Part shown: one piece after another, positions 1 through 13,559 of the stretch
Numbering within the stretch: position 1 is the stretch's first letter
Layout of the letters: each line of letters starts with the position of its first letter
Assembly (NCBI GenBank): GCA_028023455.1
Contig: JAQFVV010006306.1
Coordinates: forward strand, 793,001-857,000
Reading direction: 5' to 3'
DNA from: Epiperipatus broadwayi
Lineage: Eukaryota > Onychophora > Udeonychophora > Euonychophora > Peripatidae
Length of the DNA stretch: 64,000 nucleotides
Program-made: the position numbers and the translations under genes
Notes under the pieces: generated by a model
Told to the model about the DNA's origin: nothing
The model's database searches: none
The model's input: only the letters and a program-made list of their open reading frames with translations

Positions 1-1556
1 AAATTATATTTATTTTTGTTTACAAACAAACCACGCCCTCAGGCAGTTTCAACATGCTATTACAAAACTACCACTATTTTTAAAGAATCCCTCTATTATT
101 GGAGGAAAAATAAATCATTCTTTAGTAATTAGTAAAGAAAAATTTGGTAATTTATAGTACCATTGTTAGAAATTCCACCTATTTATTATCTAGCATATTG
201 TAATTCCTCATTGATTGTTTAACCTTAATTGTAATTTTCAGGGGTAACAGCAAATACGGCTTAAGTGTAATTCATGAGTACCTTATTTTAGGATATTCTG
301 TAGGAAAGTGAAGTCATTATGGGAATTTGTATTGACAAAGACATGAATCCTTGTTGTATTAAACATGGTCACTATGCTCCACTTGACAATTTGATAAAAA
401 CAAATACATGAAAACAGAATTTTGATGATAAAGTCACTGACGAAAAAAGTTTTGGCAATGAGCCTAAATAAAAAAGCCAGCAATTATTTTAAGAGAAGAC
501 TTGTTTGATAGTAATTTTTTTAATAACTCTGATTTTCAGCATACTGTAGTCCTAAAATAATTGATGTAGCCTATAGTAAAAAAAATGTCAGTTTTATGGG
601 AATCGGTGATACAGTATATTGACAAATAAAATGCAAATTTGGTAATGGTATTCCATTTTTACAGTTATTTAAGAAATCAAATCGATGTCTAAAGAATGAA
701 CTATCTCATAGATTTTTGAACAAAATAAGGAAAAGAGATCCCAACTAGTAACTTTTTTTTTCATATTAAGAAGAAAATAGAGAAAAGGCTACAATTTTAA
801 GTAATCTTGGCTGTAAATAAAATCATGTTTGCAACTGCTAATAGAAGCAAGTGACTTTCATTGTAATATAATAAGTTTTATGGAAGACTTCTTTCAAATT
901 ATATCTTTTTATTTTTATATGATAAAGAAATAACACTAAAAAAGATTATTTTCCACAACATTTCATAATTCTCCTTAGAATTACATATGTTATTAATATT
1001 AACAAAGCATTATATACAGTGACATCTAGATTTTGCTTCTCAATTACGACGTCTCACCATTTTTTTTTTGGAACTATTCTACATAATATATAGCTGTGAA
1101 ATATTACACTATGATCATGCCCCTATAATCAGGTTAAAACTCATGTTTGTTTGTTTTTCTGTTAATTTGTTATATTATATCATATAACAGTTGTTTGTAT
1201 TTAATCAATTTTGTGAAGATAATATTATTTTACATATATAGGAGTACCTTCATGCAGTCAGTATATATGCGTATGTGATTTATTATGCCATATGCATTAC
1301 TGACTATCGTGTACATTTGTGTAAAGAATTTCATACGAGTATTTGAGTCAGTTAGATTAAAAGTTATGATATTTAAATTACATAAAGTAAAATGGAAATG
1401 CACCTATGAAGAGTCATGTGATGTTTATTGGCTTAAAAGGGGAAAAGTTAAATAATTGTAAAAAAAAATCCTGCATTTTATATTGACCTTGCTATCATTA
1501 ATTAGGATTTGTCATTTAATAAAGTTGTGATTGAATTTAAATATTAAAACAGTAAT
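1..1556. other. Intronic sequence upstream of the first visible KAT5 exon
   Basis: No exon, RNA gene or recognisable mobile element was seen here. It is AT-rich with homopolymer runs. By position it is probably KAT5 intron sequence, because the next exon downstream starts inside the catalytic domain and must be preceded by other exons. I looked for the preceding exon, which should end just before the EKEST residues, and did not find it, so it lies left of the window. Confidence 0.5.
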
Positions 1557-1722
1557 GTGATGTGATGTGATGTATTGTGGCTTCTCCTTAAACGAAGTCA
1601 AGATTATCTCAGCGATTATACCCAGGTAAACCTGTTAGCCACTTTATTTTCTATTCCCCACTCTAAATTTTCCCATAATCTGCTCTATCCCGTTTCCACA
1701 CCATCATCTTTGTCAACTCTGT
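1557..1722 (-). mobile_element. LINE 3' end, TCACAT-tailed family (copy 1)
   Basis: The left edge is a short array of TGATG units. Read on the - strand, this is the LINE 3' tail of CATCA repeats. The sequence behind it matches the last ~150 bases of the longest family copy at 39850-40080, including the stretch that reads GTTAACAGG-type in related copies. It is 5'-truncated to non-coding 3' sequence and the end of the last coding region. Right next to it begins a fold-back element of family A. Confidence 0.75.
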
Positions 1723-1724
1723 AA

Positions 1725-1920
1725 CCTCTCCGTACAGTAGTGCCACACAGTGCAAGCCTTAGTAATCACTGAATGCAAGAAGGTTTGTGCAGAAAATCCC
1801 TATCTACTGTCTACTCATCCAGTATCTTCAGACTCATCTAGTTTGTGGCTTTCATCAGTGAGCCGATTTGGAACGGAGAATACTGTTCCTAGATCTTAGG
1901 AAATGGGGATCATGTGATAA
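1725..1920 (+). mobile_element. Fold-back element family A, copy 1 (partial)
   Basis: It begins with the family signature CTCTCCGTACAGTAGTGCC, followed by a TCAATGAATGC-like block and ACTCATCCAGTATC, and ends in GATCATGTGAT, the family's terminal motif. Better copies are at 8222, 9035, 15105, 24785 and 29310. There is no coding capacity. The family is defined only by repetition inside this window; its superfamily is unknown. Confidence 0.7.
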
Positions 1921-3419
1921 ATTTAAATATGTCCAAATTTTTATTACTTCCGAGTTATGAACTAGGATTTATATATATGAAGAAGATAAATAGGTTAATG
2001 CAATTGATTATATAGTTGACCCAAGTAGTAAGAATGGAAACAAGTCTACTTTCTGGCTTGAGTGATACGATAATTAAATAAGAGTACCACAAAGAAGGAA
2101 AAAATGCATTTGTACTAGAAATATTTAATACTTTATTTTTTAAATTATCATTTTATCTTTTTACATAGATATTTCTATTATTTCTAATATTCAGTAATCA
2201 AAATATATATTTTCTGATAAAATCAAAATTAAAAAGCAATATAATGAAGGTAGAAAAAGGTAAATTGTTACCTTCATCATGTGTCGTCACTTCAACAAAC
2301 TTCTAGTCTCAATCTATTTTGCAAGCTTTGAAATCAGAGGAGCCTCTAATACCCCCAGTACTATTGGTGGAAGTTGTATCATGTTATTGTATTTTCACAG
2401 GCAATGCGGTCTTATAAACCTATGTTAATGTTTATTCTCTAGCTAATAACAGTTAGATATCTTTTCTGACCATGCTATTTGAAAGAAAATGTTTGGGCCT
2501 GGAAAAAAAATTAGTCCCGATTTGAAACATCAGTCATAGCGTTGGGAAATGACTGATAATCATGAAACTTGTTTTGTTTTGTTTTTAATATATATATATG
2601 TGCTCTGCGCACAGTTAATGAAGCTATTAATAAATTGTCAAAATTTTTACTGCCAAGTGCTTTCGGGACAGTCTACAGTCCCATATTCATGGTGAGTTAT
2701 TCTGTTAATAACTGTAAAACTATGCAAATTTATATGCAGATGTTACGTGGACCATTTACGAGATAGGGAATAGCAGGCCTCTCTTCTGTTGATTGCCGAT
2801 GTCAGCCGCAATGAAGTAAGCTGCTCTAACTTTACGTTTGGTGTCGTTTGTTTCAGAGCAAAAATATATTTTGAGAAATTTATAAATTTATAGATGGAAT
2901 ATCAATTTGTAATTTTGCTGAATTATTTCAAACATTGAACATTTATGTAAATTTTCAGATTCACAGAGATTAAAATAACTTTTAGTAATTTTTATTAGTC
3001 ATTCATAAACTAGAGATTATCCACTTAATGAATAATATTTCTGTAGAGTGATTTTCACTTTATCATTCTTACGCAAAGTAGGGATTGGTTTTTATCCACT
3101 GTTAACACCTAGTAGAGGGATTAATCATAAACATATGAAAATTACATTACAGAAATACTATTCCTTAAGTAAAATAACTTTCATTCATAACATTTTTTAT
3201 TTTTAAATACTTGACTATAAATGCATTTTCCTTTTTCTATATATTATGGTGAGTGTGTAGGGAGATTTTATTTAACTAATAAACTTTCAACAATGATTTT
3301 AATTTATTTATTTATTTCATTTGTAAATTAGACTTTAGATTTGTTTTTGAAATCAGTCTTCTGTTGTTGTCTTACTTTAAAATATTGTTATTACTGGATA
3401 TTAATTATTTCTATTTTAG
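1921..3419. other. KAT5 intron, no feature seen
   Basis: AT-rich sequence with short ORFs that resemble nothing I recognise. The last bases before 3420 form a usual pyrimidine-rich 3' splice site ending CTATTTTAG. Confidence 0.6.
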
Positions 3420-3575
<156 letters not shown>

Positions 3576-3739
3576 TAATCGCTATATTCTCTTGATAGAT
3601 GTGGTTTTTCAGAATTCTGAAAATTCATCTATCAATATAAGAAAAGAAAAAATGTTGTGAAAATATTGTCAGAGAATGACTAAAATTAAATGATATAAAT
3701 TTCAATACATACATTTATTTTAAAAATTATTAAACTATA

Positions 3740-3900
3740 AATTGTACCAAATTCACGACTTCCTTTATTTTGCTGTAATATCTTATATAAATGTAATTTA
3801 TCCACTTTCAACACTTTTTAGCAAAAACCTTTTATTGTACATTTACGCATACAAAATCTTAATGTTTCGACTGTCCTGCAGTCTTCTTCAGAGTCACTTT
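3740..3900 (-). repeat. Dispersed repeat with a hammerhead-like end module
   Basis: The left part matches the reverse complement of 49330-49430 (shared pieces TTTATTTTGCTGTAATATCT and CTTTTTAGCAAAAAC). The right end, 3865-3891, read on the - strand is CTGAAGAA-GACTG-CAGGA-CAGTC-GAAA. That is the same module found in the Penelope-type repeats at 22434, 24329, 24399, 35604, 53479 and 55774. No coding sequence. Confidence 0.65.
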
Positions 3901-4594
3901 TACTTAATTTTTTAAAAGTAAAAAACCATAAATTGTAATTGATGTTTATGTCTCCAAGCCCTTAAACGTCAATTACTATTGCTTAAGAAATGTAGACCAC
4001 TGTATTAGAGAATTAAACTGTAAGTTATGAATTTTTTAAAATATTAAATTAATAATTATTAGATAAAATATACATTAACTATATAGATCCATCTACATAA
4101 ACACCATGTTATCGATGGACCCCAGTGATTGTGCCAAATAAGTTCTCAAAATTGATTTCCGGCTATTGGTCTTTGTCACTGAGCTGCATTGGATTGCATA
4201 CATTCATTCGGTGATCATCTATTTATATATATATATTGTTCTTCCTAATGACTTAAAAGTATTAACACTCTTGTGAACTTATTTGTGAAGCTACATAAAT
4301 CTGATATTAGATTAATGACCCCAGCCCATTTTTTTAACTGGAGGAAATTTGACCTTTTTCTAAAAGGATTGTACATATCAAATAAAGTATTATATGACTT
4401 CTAGCTTACATTTAATATCGTCAATACTCTATACTAATAAAGATCAGTAGCCAAGAATAAATCCGAGTATTAGATTACCAACTGGTGTCCATTGATTAAC
4501 CATAGTTATGTAGATGGTCGTAGAGTGATAGGTTGTTTGTTAGATAAAATATCATATACTACATCGTATGAAATCTATACATTGTGAACTTTTG

Positions 4595-5050
4595 AAAAGA
4601 GAAGTAAGAAAAGATTAATTAAATACTATGTGTGGAGTTAATGTATGGTTCTGAAATGTGGACAATAAGTAATAAAATTAGGAACGGATTGGAAGCCTTT
4701 GAGACATGGACATGGAAAAGAATGGAAAAAATCAATTGGATCAATAAAATAAATGAAGTTTTGAAAGTGAAAATAAAAAAACAAAATTGATTGAGGAAAT
4801 CAGAGAGAGAAAGGGAAACTGGATGGGACATATATTAAGAAGAAATTGTAGTTTAATGAAAGATGTTTTGGAGGGAATGGTGAATGGAAATTAGAAGAAA
4901 AGAAAGAAAAGATTGACATTGTTGAATGAGATGGAAAGAATTATGTGGAATTGAAGATCTGATTGATGAAGAGATGGGAATGGAAAAATGGATGATTTGA
5001 TGATGTGACTATTCTCTGGACTTGTTTATTTGACAGACTACTGTTGACGA
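4595..5050 (+). pseudogene. LINE RT C-terminal fragment (third LINE family)
   Basis: Several frames interrupted by stops read as the C-terminal part of a LINE polymerase: YGSEMWTISNKIRNR, then WMGHILRRN, LMKDVLEGMVNG and KRLTLL. The order of a YG.E.WT block, then W.GHI.R, then a G.R.R-like block is the usual post-RT layout in RTE/L2-like LINEs. Nucleotide homology with the - strand copy at 11290-12560 is obvious over this whole stretch. It ends near a TATATATA run. Stops and frameshifts show it is dead. Confidence 0.75.
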
Positions 5051-5689
5051 TGATATATATATATATTTCATTGTTATATGAATTGCACAAGATATTATTT
5101 GAAAGAAGTTTGCGATAGTTTGATTGAATATATTAAGATTGTAGTATACAATAATTTTATTTTGTTACATCATATAACTATTTTTGCTTTACTTAATACT
5201 ATAAATTTTATGTATAATTCTTTTATTTAATTTTATTTTAATCAATGTATATATTGTATAAAAAACATTATTTGAAGACAGTATTTGTATTTATCTAATT
5301 GCGTTAGCAGATTTTTTAAACTTAACAGGAATTTGTAATCAATTTCTTAACATTTTGTTAATGGTTGTATATTAGAATATATATATATAATAATTAATTA
5401 AATATTGTGAATGGAATTTGTAAGAGATTTATTTTTTATTTTTTTAAATTAACAGGAATTTATAATCAATTTATTTATATTTTTTAAACTCAACAAATAA
5501 GAATCTTCATAAATTAATTTTGAGAAAAAACATAAACAAATACTTAAAGCCCCCTGAAAATGTATAATTAAAAAAAAAACACGCACTTATCAAGCTTATG
5601 GTAACGGAATTATATACAAGTACCATTAAATATGTACTGTATTATACTATGCATATTGTCTTTTATTTTAACCTATATCTCATATATAA

Positions 5690-5998
5690 AAAAGTAAGTT
5701 AATGGAGAGATACATGTTAAGGGTAACAAGAAGAAATTGAAAATGAATATATGGGTAAGAGAACAAACATCTGTTGCTGACATCATCGAAAGAATTAAAA
5801 AATTGAAGTGGAGTTGGGCTGGATATATTGTAAAAAATCCAGAAAGAGACCACATGTGAGATGGATGGAGGAAATAAAAAAGTGTGCAGGGCTAATGTGG
5901 AGAAGAGAAGTTAGAGATCAGAGAAGATGGATTGAACTTGGAAAGACCTTCATCCTGCAGTGGATTGATAATCATCACCAATGATGATGATGATGATC
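5690..5998 (+). pseudogene. RTE-like LINE 3' end with ATG-repeat tail
   Basis: One frame reads VREQTSVADIIERIKKLKWS, WAGYIV and, after a frameshift, HVRWMEEIKKCAGLMW, REVRDQRRWIELGKTFILQW. This is the well-known C-terminal block of RTE-clade LINEs. The element ends in a GATGATGATGAT microsatellite, a simple-repeat tail normal for RTE. It is strongly 5'-truncated. Confidence 0.82.
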
Positions 5999-6117
5999 TT
6001 ATTTTTTTAATTTATATTTACATTATGTTTGTGTATAAACAATATTGATTTTAAAGTATATAAAATATTGGATTACTTATCAGATTATAATTAAAAGATT
6101 TAAATGATCAAATATCC

Positions 6118-8046
6118 TATAACGATCGGGGATGATGATGAAGTATCCAGTCTTACCGTATCTGCCATACGAGGGCGCCACTAGACCATTTGGACCTAGA
6201 AAATTTATAGAGTAGGCAGATACGCGCTGTTAAAATCATGACCGTCAGCCCAGTGTCACTAGCTCATGGAGTAGCAGAGATTTAAACATTTTTATAAATT
6301 TTAATAGATTTATATTCTCAAAATATATATTAAATATTTAGAACAATAAAATAAAAGAAGCCACTGCCAGTAATTAACACACAAATAGATTTTTATTAAC
6401 GCACATTTAAAATTGAGGAATAAATTTATTTTTAGATTTTAACATTAATTTTTTTTTTAAAATTCAAATTACTATTTAAATAGACCGCACAGATGGATAT
6501 TTAAATTATATTTTACTTTAGCATGTCAAATATAGATAGGCTACATAGATTTTATCCACTTAAAAACTTATCAAAACATTCATTCAATCTCAGACTAAAA
6601 GTTCGTAGCCTACCCAATACCTACTTCCAGATATATAGTCGCAACCAATGTAATATGAAGATGCTACCATAAAACCACGCCGACAGGAAAGTGCATCTGA
6701 GCGTGATATTATTTGAAGGAAATGATCCGTGTCCAGAACAGGAATGTGCATCTGTCTGGCTAAGGAATCATGTATATAATTTTTTTAAAGAGTGCTACGC
6801 TTGGGGGTGAGCGGTCTTCTGCCGACTTATAATCCCTCCAGAGCTAGAAGGGGTCAATGGCGCAGGAAATACGTCTGCGACCATTGCAATGATATGACTG
6901 CCTCCTTGGGATCATGCATTCAATTGGGCATGTTGCCCTGTATGCTAAACACGCTTCACATTACATTGATATAAACATCCATATATCCCTCCACAAGCAT
7001 CACTCTAACTACGAAACAAATAGCCTGAAATTAATATCCCTTAAACTAAACATAAATGAATTTAGACATAGTTATTAATTTTTTATCCATGCAGCTATCT
7101 ACACCCAACTTAAATTAAAATACATTTTAATTAAAACATAACACACACACACACAAAAAATGAAATGGAAATGATTGCTTAAACATCTGCATAAAAAAAA
7201 AATATTAACAATTGAATTTGCATTCTTTAAGTCAGATAAGAGTTCTTATTTTCAGCTATTAATTAATTGCAATTTTAGGAAAGTTCTTATTAGATAGACA
7301 CAAGAGTTCATACTTTACGGATTTAGCCGATTTAGAAGTCCATCTTCGTGATCACTTTCGTAGATTTTGTCCTTCTTTGAAATGAAACCGCGACTTGCCA
7401 TGCATTTGGTCAGGAACTGTCATCAATAGGCCTCAGCTGGTTGTCCGGAAAATTAAATTTATTGCAGACTTCCACATCGTGAAAATCTGCAATATAGCTA
7501 GTTATAATGACATATTCATTGTCAGCTCTCAGATAAAAATTATAATAATCATTTTGTTTTTATATTTTTCTTAGCCTCTTATCATCAAATCTTAGGATTC
7601 AATGAGCAAGACGTCACTAATCCTCTCGTGTTTCAGTTATGGTCCGTGCTGTCATTTTCATGCTTGCATTGGTCATTTAATTTCTTTGTAATCTCTTATC
7701 TGACCATTTAATTTATTTTAAATGCCTCAAGGGCTAGTTTGCTTTTGAACAATCATTTAATTAATAAAACAATCATTTCCATTTTCTAAGGTTATAGAAA
7801 TCAACATTATTTCTATTTTTAAAATATCAATCTTTATATTTTTACCTTTTTTTTTTTTACCAAAAAAAATACTTTCAAATACCTTTTCTTAAAATAGTTT
7901 AAGTTTTCCATCTGCGCGACAATATATATATTAAACAACTTTTACTTTTCAGTTTTTAAGTTTTTTTCTTTTTAATAATCAATTTTATTTACGATCTTTT
8001 TATTTTCATTTTAAAATAATGTGATGGGATATTATATTCCGTTACA
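6118..8046 (-). repeat. ~1.9 kb LTR-like repeat, copy 1
   Basis: It is homologous over nearly its full length, in opposite orientation, to 44758-46822. Shared blocks include GTATCTGCC, GGCGCCACTAG, AGCCACTGCCAG, TCAGATAAGAGTTC, GACGTCACTAATCC and AAGGGCTAGTTTG. Ends are TATAACG...CGTTACA, so read on the - strand it starts TGTAACG, as many Ty3/gypsy LTRs do. No ORF of note; the 60-residue ORF at 6792 has no recognisable domain. A solo LTR is my preferred reading. A large non-autonomous DNA transposon is the alternative. Confidence 0.6.
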
Positions 8047-8221
8047 ATCCTTGGTTTATAACATACACAAAATTGCAATATTACATTTATATCTCATATA
8101 ATTATTTAATTAATATATATATGCACGTGTAAATATATGTATATAAAACATTTAAATGTATTAAACATTAAGATACAAAATAATAAAATAATTTAACATT
8201 GTAAGCAAATAATAAATACTC

Positions 8222-8450
8222 TATTTAACCACTAAGCATCACATGATCACCATTTCTTATGCTTGCTCTTAACTGTTATTAAAACAGGCAAAAACTCTCC
8301 ATGCAGTAGTGCCACTCAGTGAAGCCAGAGTAATCAATGGATGCCATGCCTTCTGGCATCCATTGATTATTTTGGCATCCATTGATTACTCTGGCTTGCA
8401 CTGAATGGCACTACTGTATGGAGAGTTTTTGCCTGTTTAAATACTCTATT
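8222..8450 (+). mobile_element. Fold-back element family A, copy 2 (palindromic)
   Basis: Begins CACTAAGCATCACATGATCA and carries GCAGTAGTGCCACTCAGTG, then runs back through the same sequence inverted (CAGTAGTGCC is answered by GGCACTACTG at 8408). The two arms meet around 8345-8365, where GGATGCCATGCCTTCTGGCATCC forms the loop region. It would fold into a hairpin of roughly 80-90 bp with mismatches. No ORF. Confidence 0.75.
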
Positions 8451-9034
8451 TCTTAATTCTTCTAATAATGAAATCATTTGTGATCTCTTTATAATTTATT
8501 TTAACTATTAACTTATTATCGATTAGAAATTGGGTTTATGGCCCAGTAATATATAATGAAAAATTTAATTTCATGTCTCTGATTTATCTATGATTAGATT
8601 TATGATCGGTGGATTCATTTTCAGAAGTCATTCCGTTTTATTATGAATGAAATTATGCATTTCATCTTCCAATATTTATTATACTTTATTAAACATAGGC
8701 TTATGAAAATTATTAGAAGGTTTTAATAAGAATATATACGGTGCCCTGAACAATGTACAAATCACGTAACTTACATTTTTTTTAGTATATGAAGATTTGG
8801 ACAATAAACCTAAGAGCATGCAGTGAATACCATTTATTTAACATAGAGCATCAAATCTATTTATCTTATTTTAATTTGATTTATTAAAAAATTATTGGCT
8901 TTACCTTTGCAAGTCCGCTGATCTTTAGATATCAACATCTTATAAATGTCTTATCAAATATCAAATATTTTTTTATATTTGAAATGTACTATATTAAATG
9001 TATTTATTCAATAATGTACTGTACATAATAAGAG

Positions 9035-9395
9035 TACCAAACTCTCCATGCAGTAGTGCCATCAAGTGTCAGCCTTCTTAATCAATGGATGCAGGAAGGT
9101 TTGTGCTTTATAGTTAACCAAATAAGTAAAAGGTGGTTGCTGGAGGGTTGCATTAGATCCTAAGATCCAGGTGCAGTGCTCTCAAATCCAAGGCTCCTCA
9201 CTGATGAAAGCCACAAGCTAGAAACTAGTCTGGGGATATTGGATGAGTAAGCACTAGATGGGAATCTTATGCACAAACCTTCCTGCACACATTGATTACT
9301 CTGGCTTGTGCTAAGTGGCCCTATAATAGGGAGATTTTGCTACTTTTATTAACAGCATCTGTAAGCATGTGAAATGGTGGTCATGTAATGTACTG
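9035..9395 (+). mobile_element. Fold-back element family A, copy 3
   Basis: Left arm from AAACTCTCCATGCAGTAGTG; right arm ends TGGTGGTCATGTAATGT. Contains CTAGAAACTAGTCTGGGGAT and the CACTGATGAAAGCCACAAGC block. Arms are longer than in copy 2, and the spacer holds the AGATCCAGGTGCAGTGC segment seen in the unpaired middle of copy 5. It lies inside KAT5 intron 1 of the visible part. Confidence 0.75.
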
Positions 9396-11289
9396 CACAC
9401 TTTAATTAAATTCAAATCAACACTGTAAACCCTTCTATTTTTAAATATCAACATAATTACTTTATTAACCTTAGTTCATTTAATATTTTTAAATAGAATA
9501 TTGTATTAATTTTTTTTTCTAATGTTGTACTTGGCATAATCTATTAGAATGTTAAACTTAATGCACACATTAGTTAATTTGAATTTATTCATAAATTGTT
9601 CATTTACATTTTTGGAAATACAAGCTTATAAGAGCAATTTCACATTATATATGACTTGCTTTATTGATTATTATAATTTTATCTTTATGGCTTTGTCTAT
9701 GCAGAGGCTATTAATATATTGTAGATCTGAAATTTTCTTCAATCCCATATAGCAGATAGCTGGAGTAAAAGACATTTTCACGTCCGAAAACTTCAGAGTT
9801 ACTACTTAAATATTATGTATGAAGTAAGTGCTGGGTTTTGAGTTGATATTTTGGATCTAGGGTCTGAATATTCTAACTCCTCAAAACCAATTCGTCTGGG
9901 GATAGGAATGTTCCGGATAGAGATTTTAAATATTTTCTCTTACCGCACTTACCAATTAAGTGTTTGTTTGAGCTATTGGTACGCTCTCTGGATTATAGCA
10001 GAATATTCTGATTTCATTTTCAAACCTTGATCCATCCAAATGAATCTTGATTAATTTCTTTGTCTAAGACAAAAATATTAGATTTAAAAATTTATTTTCA
10101 AATATTTATTTAATAACGATGTAAATAAATATTTATGTACACACACATGTATTTATTTACACTTACCCAAACATATTCATGGGTTTCGTGTAACATGTAT
10201 TTATAGATTCATTAATTTTTAATTCTAATTTTATATCTATAATAAATCACTTTGGACAAAAAGTTAAAGTAATTTGTTGAGACATTTCACTATAATAGCA
10301 AATTAATAATTAAAAAATATAATTTATTTCCATTACTTCCTGAATGTATCTGGCTTTTTTTTTATCCATCTCATATAAATTCTCAGTTATTTCTATTTTC
10401 TGTTAAAAACTTATTACAAAAAGAAGTCATAAAATGTAAACTAACCACCATTTTATTGGAAAATTAAGTTCCCTTTTGCTGTATCCTGCCCGTATTCTTT
10501 CAGTATCAGCCAGGTAGCATTGACAACTTTATCAAAATAAAGACCATGACAAATTAAATTTAACTACACAAGTTTATTCACTTTCAAAATAAAGATTTAC
10601 AAATAAAATAATTAATAGCAATTAGAAATTACTTCAGAATCTCTCAAATTTATGATAATCGGCAATTGTATGAATTAATTTATTCACACGCACAGTTAAT
10701 TAATATAGTCCATATACCTGTGAGTTACCGTTAATTATGGTTTCTTATACACACAAGTATAGTATAACTTATGTACACAACAATTCCATAATGACCATTA
10801 ATTATTCAGCCAGTACTCTGCTGAGGACTACATATATATTTAGCAGCACAACTCTTAATAGACCATTGCAGATTTTTATATTAGTGCTTTTTGCATATTC
10901 TAATCTCATTTACATATGTTATAATAACATTCAAAGATATTCCTCCTGTATGCAAATTTTTTTAGAGTGAAAATAATAATAATGGGTGACAATTATACAT
11001 TTACTATCTGAATGTAATTTAATCAACTTTATTTATACTTTAAATATATATATGCACAGACGGTCTGCTTTCAAACTATATATTTATTTATTTTTACATT
11101 TAAAAAATATAAACTAATTGATTGATTTCCGCCTTTAAAATGCAAATTGCAATAAAGCTGCTATATTAATAATTGCATTGAATTAACATTTTATTAAGTA
11201 AGTGGTCAGGAAAATGCAAATTATTCGCCTATTTATTTTTACTGGTGTATTTTAATTTTAAAATATTCTGATGCATACATATCAATCAA
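9396..11289. other. KAT5 intron, nothing recognised
   Basis: About 1.9 kb of AT-rich sequence. The open frames at 9549-9752 and 10737-10970 are rich in Ile, Tyr, Phe and Asn, as chance ORFs in this base composition are. No domain, splice pattern or repeat was recognised. Confidence 0.55.
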
Positions 11290-12560
11290 TAGTATTCTGT
11301 CCCATGGACAGGTCCAGAAAGTAGTCACATCACCAATTTATCCATTTTGACACGGCATTCTCTTCATTGCTCAGCTCTTCAATTCCATGAAATTCGTCTC
11401 ATCTTTTATGTCATCCAACAATATCAATATTTTCTATCCTTATTTCTGTTCACCATTCCCTCCAGTCTTTCATTAAATTACACTTTTTTTTTAATATATG
11501 TTCTATCCTATTTATTTTTCTATCCCAAATTTCCTTAATCAATCTTCTTTTTTTATTTACTCGTCAAAACTCATTCATTTCTTATTTTATTCATTCAACT
11601 TATTTTTCCATTCTTTTCTATGTCCACATCTCAAGGGCTTCCAATCTGTTCCTAATTTTATTACTCATTGTCCATGTTTCACAACCATGCAATAGTAGAC
11701 TCCACACATAGCACTTAATTAATCTTTTTCTTAATTCTCTCTTAAAAAGTCCACAAAAGATTTTCTTTCTCTTAATAAATGTTTACTTTGCCAATACTAT
11801 TCTTCTTTTAACTTCATCTTTGCTTCTTCCATCCTCACTCAAACAATTATCTAAATGTCTAAATTCCTTTACCTGCTAACCTATATTATCACAGATTTCA
11901 ATTTGCAGTCTTTTTGCATTCCTCCCTACATAGACAGTTGGTCTTCTCAACATTAATCTCCGTTCCATATTCCATACACCCTTTCTCCAATTTATTTAAC
12001 ATATTCTGAAGACACATTTCATCTTTAGTTATAAGAGCTGTGTTATCTGCAAATCTTATTTTATTATTCTACCTCCAACGTTTGCTCCTCCACAGTCTAA
12101 ATTATTATTTAACATATCTTCTAAATAAATATTAAAAAGAACAGGTTTCATTGAATTCTTGCCTAACTCCTCTTTCTATATTCACTTTATCAGTATTATT
12201 TTCCAATCTAATTCTTATCCTTTGCCAAATCTCTTCTCTTTCCAAAATACTCTTTTATTTTTTTAAGATTGTCATAAGTTCATTCCAGATTACTCTATTA
12301 GTTAGTTTTTCCAAATCCACAAAATATATACCAATTTCTTTATTTTTTTTCATATATATCTCTGCAATTGTTTAGCAACATCAGTAGTACCTCTTGTGCT
12401 TTTCCTCTCTGAATACCAAACTGTTCTTCTCCAATATAGTATTCCACCTTTCCATAAATTCTCTGAGTTAAAATCCTCAGTAAAACTTTAAAAGCATGAG
12501 ATAACACAATTATTGTCCTGTACTCTTCACATTTAACAGATTTCTTCTTTTTAGCAATTA
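11290..12560 (-). pseudogene. LINE reverse transcriptase and C-terminal part (third family)
   Basis: On the - strand, broken frames give an RT palm. The catalytic Y/FADD motif C is read as FADNTALI (second Asp changed to Asn), followed by KDEMCLQNMLNKLEKGCMEY and INVEKTNC. Further on come the TMSNKIRNRLEALE and YG.E.WT-type blocks shared with 4595-5050. Upstream of motif C a DLEKLTNRVIWNEL segment corresponds to RT motif A surroundings. There are many stops and frameshifts. T-rich + strand ORFs here are only the antisense of this element. Confidence 0.82.
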
Positions 12561-13006
12561 AGAATCAGTATCGTCTCAAAAAATCTTCAGGCCAAACTCC
12601 ACCATTATATACCAAATTTCTAAGTCAAAGCTTGGAAAAAATAAATTTAGGAAATTATATACAATAAGTAAAGTAACCATCAAGAAAGAACAAATATCTG
12701 AGAGTGAAAAAACTGTCAGAGAAAGTTTATATGCAGTGGCTAAATCAACAACTACAAATGTTATAAGGACAGTTTCTGGATAACATAGCAGGCTTCTATC
12801 AAAAACATTACTAGAGCTTTCCAAAACATCTGATGTCTATCACATTGCAATTTATGTGAATATAATTTACTTGCATACTTAGCAGGTGATAGCACTTTTA
12901 AATAAGAATAATGAACTGTAATTTTTATTATCGTAAAGTTTTTTTTTTATGATTTAGTTTTTAAATATTCTGTTATTTATATAGCGCAAACTACGTATGT
13001 AATATT

Positions 13007-13384
13007 ATAAAGAAGGAGCAACCCTCCAATCATGCACTTTATGAATCCACTTGCACTAGCCCATGAGCATTGGCTTGAAAAAATATGTATAAGTTTATGC
13101 TTAGAGCTTATGTACAAATAGGCCAACTTTTGCTCACTGTGCTGAAATCAGGGCCTGTCTATTGTGTGCCTGAGTTATACAAACCTATTCATTCTATAGG
13201 AAGAGAGAGATATAATCTCATTTTTAATCACCTGCAATGAAATACATAGTAAATTTTGAATTTACTGTAATAAATATTCTATTATTTATATAGTGCGGAT
13301 TACGTATGTAATATCAAGCTGATGCCGATGGACGAGTGCACATAGATTCATAAAGCGCATTACTGGAGGTTTGTTCTTTCTTTA
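13007..13384. mobile_element. TIR element, ~75 bp arms
   Basis: The left arm (AAAGAAGGAGCAACCCTCC...) and the reverse complement of the right arm (AAAGAAAGAACAAACCTCC...) match for about 75 bp, through CTTTATGAATC and GTGCACT, with scattered mismatches. No transposase. A 42 bp direct repeat (TTATTTATATAG...TACGTATGTAATAT) sits just outside the left arm (12964-13005) and again just inside the right arm (13272-13313). So it is either a rearranged MITE or one inserted next to a duplicated piece. Confidence 0.65.
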
Positions 13385-13559
13385 TGATTTAGTTTTTACT
13401 AAAATCCAATGTAAAGGAATTTACTTGCATGTTTATTTAGCAGATGGTCAATTACAAATTTTGAAAAAAATATTGGATAGCAATTTTTATTATGGCAAAG
13501 TTTAAAAATGTTTTTTATTTAAATTTTACTAAAATTTATATTATATTTTGGAATTATTT

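Noticed and set aside
1-3419. Earlier KAT5 exon (zinc-finger part of the MYST domain)
   Set aside because: Searched for the conserved stretch that should precede EKEST; nothing with proper splice sites was found.
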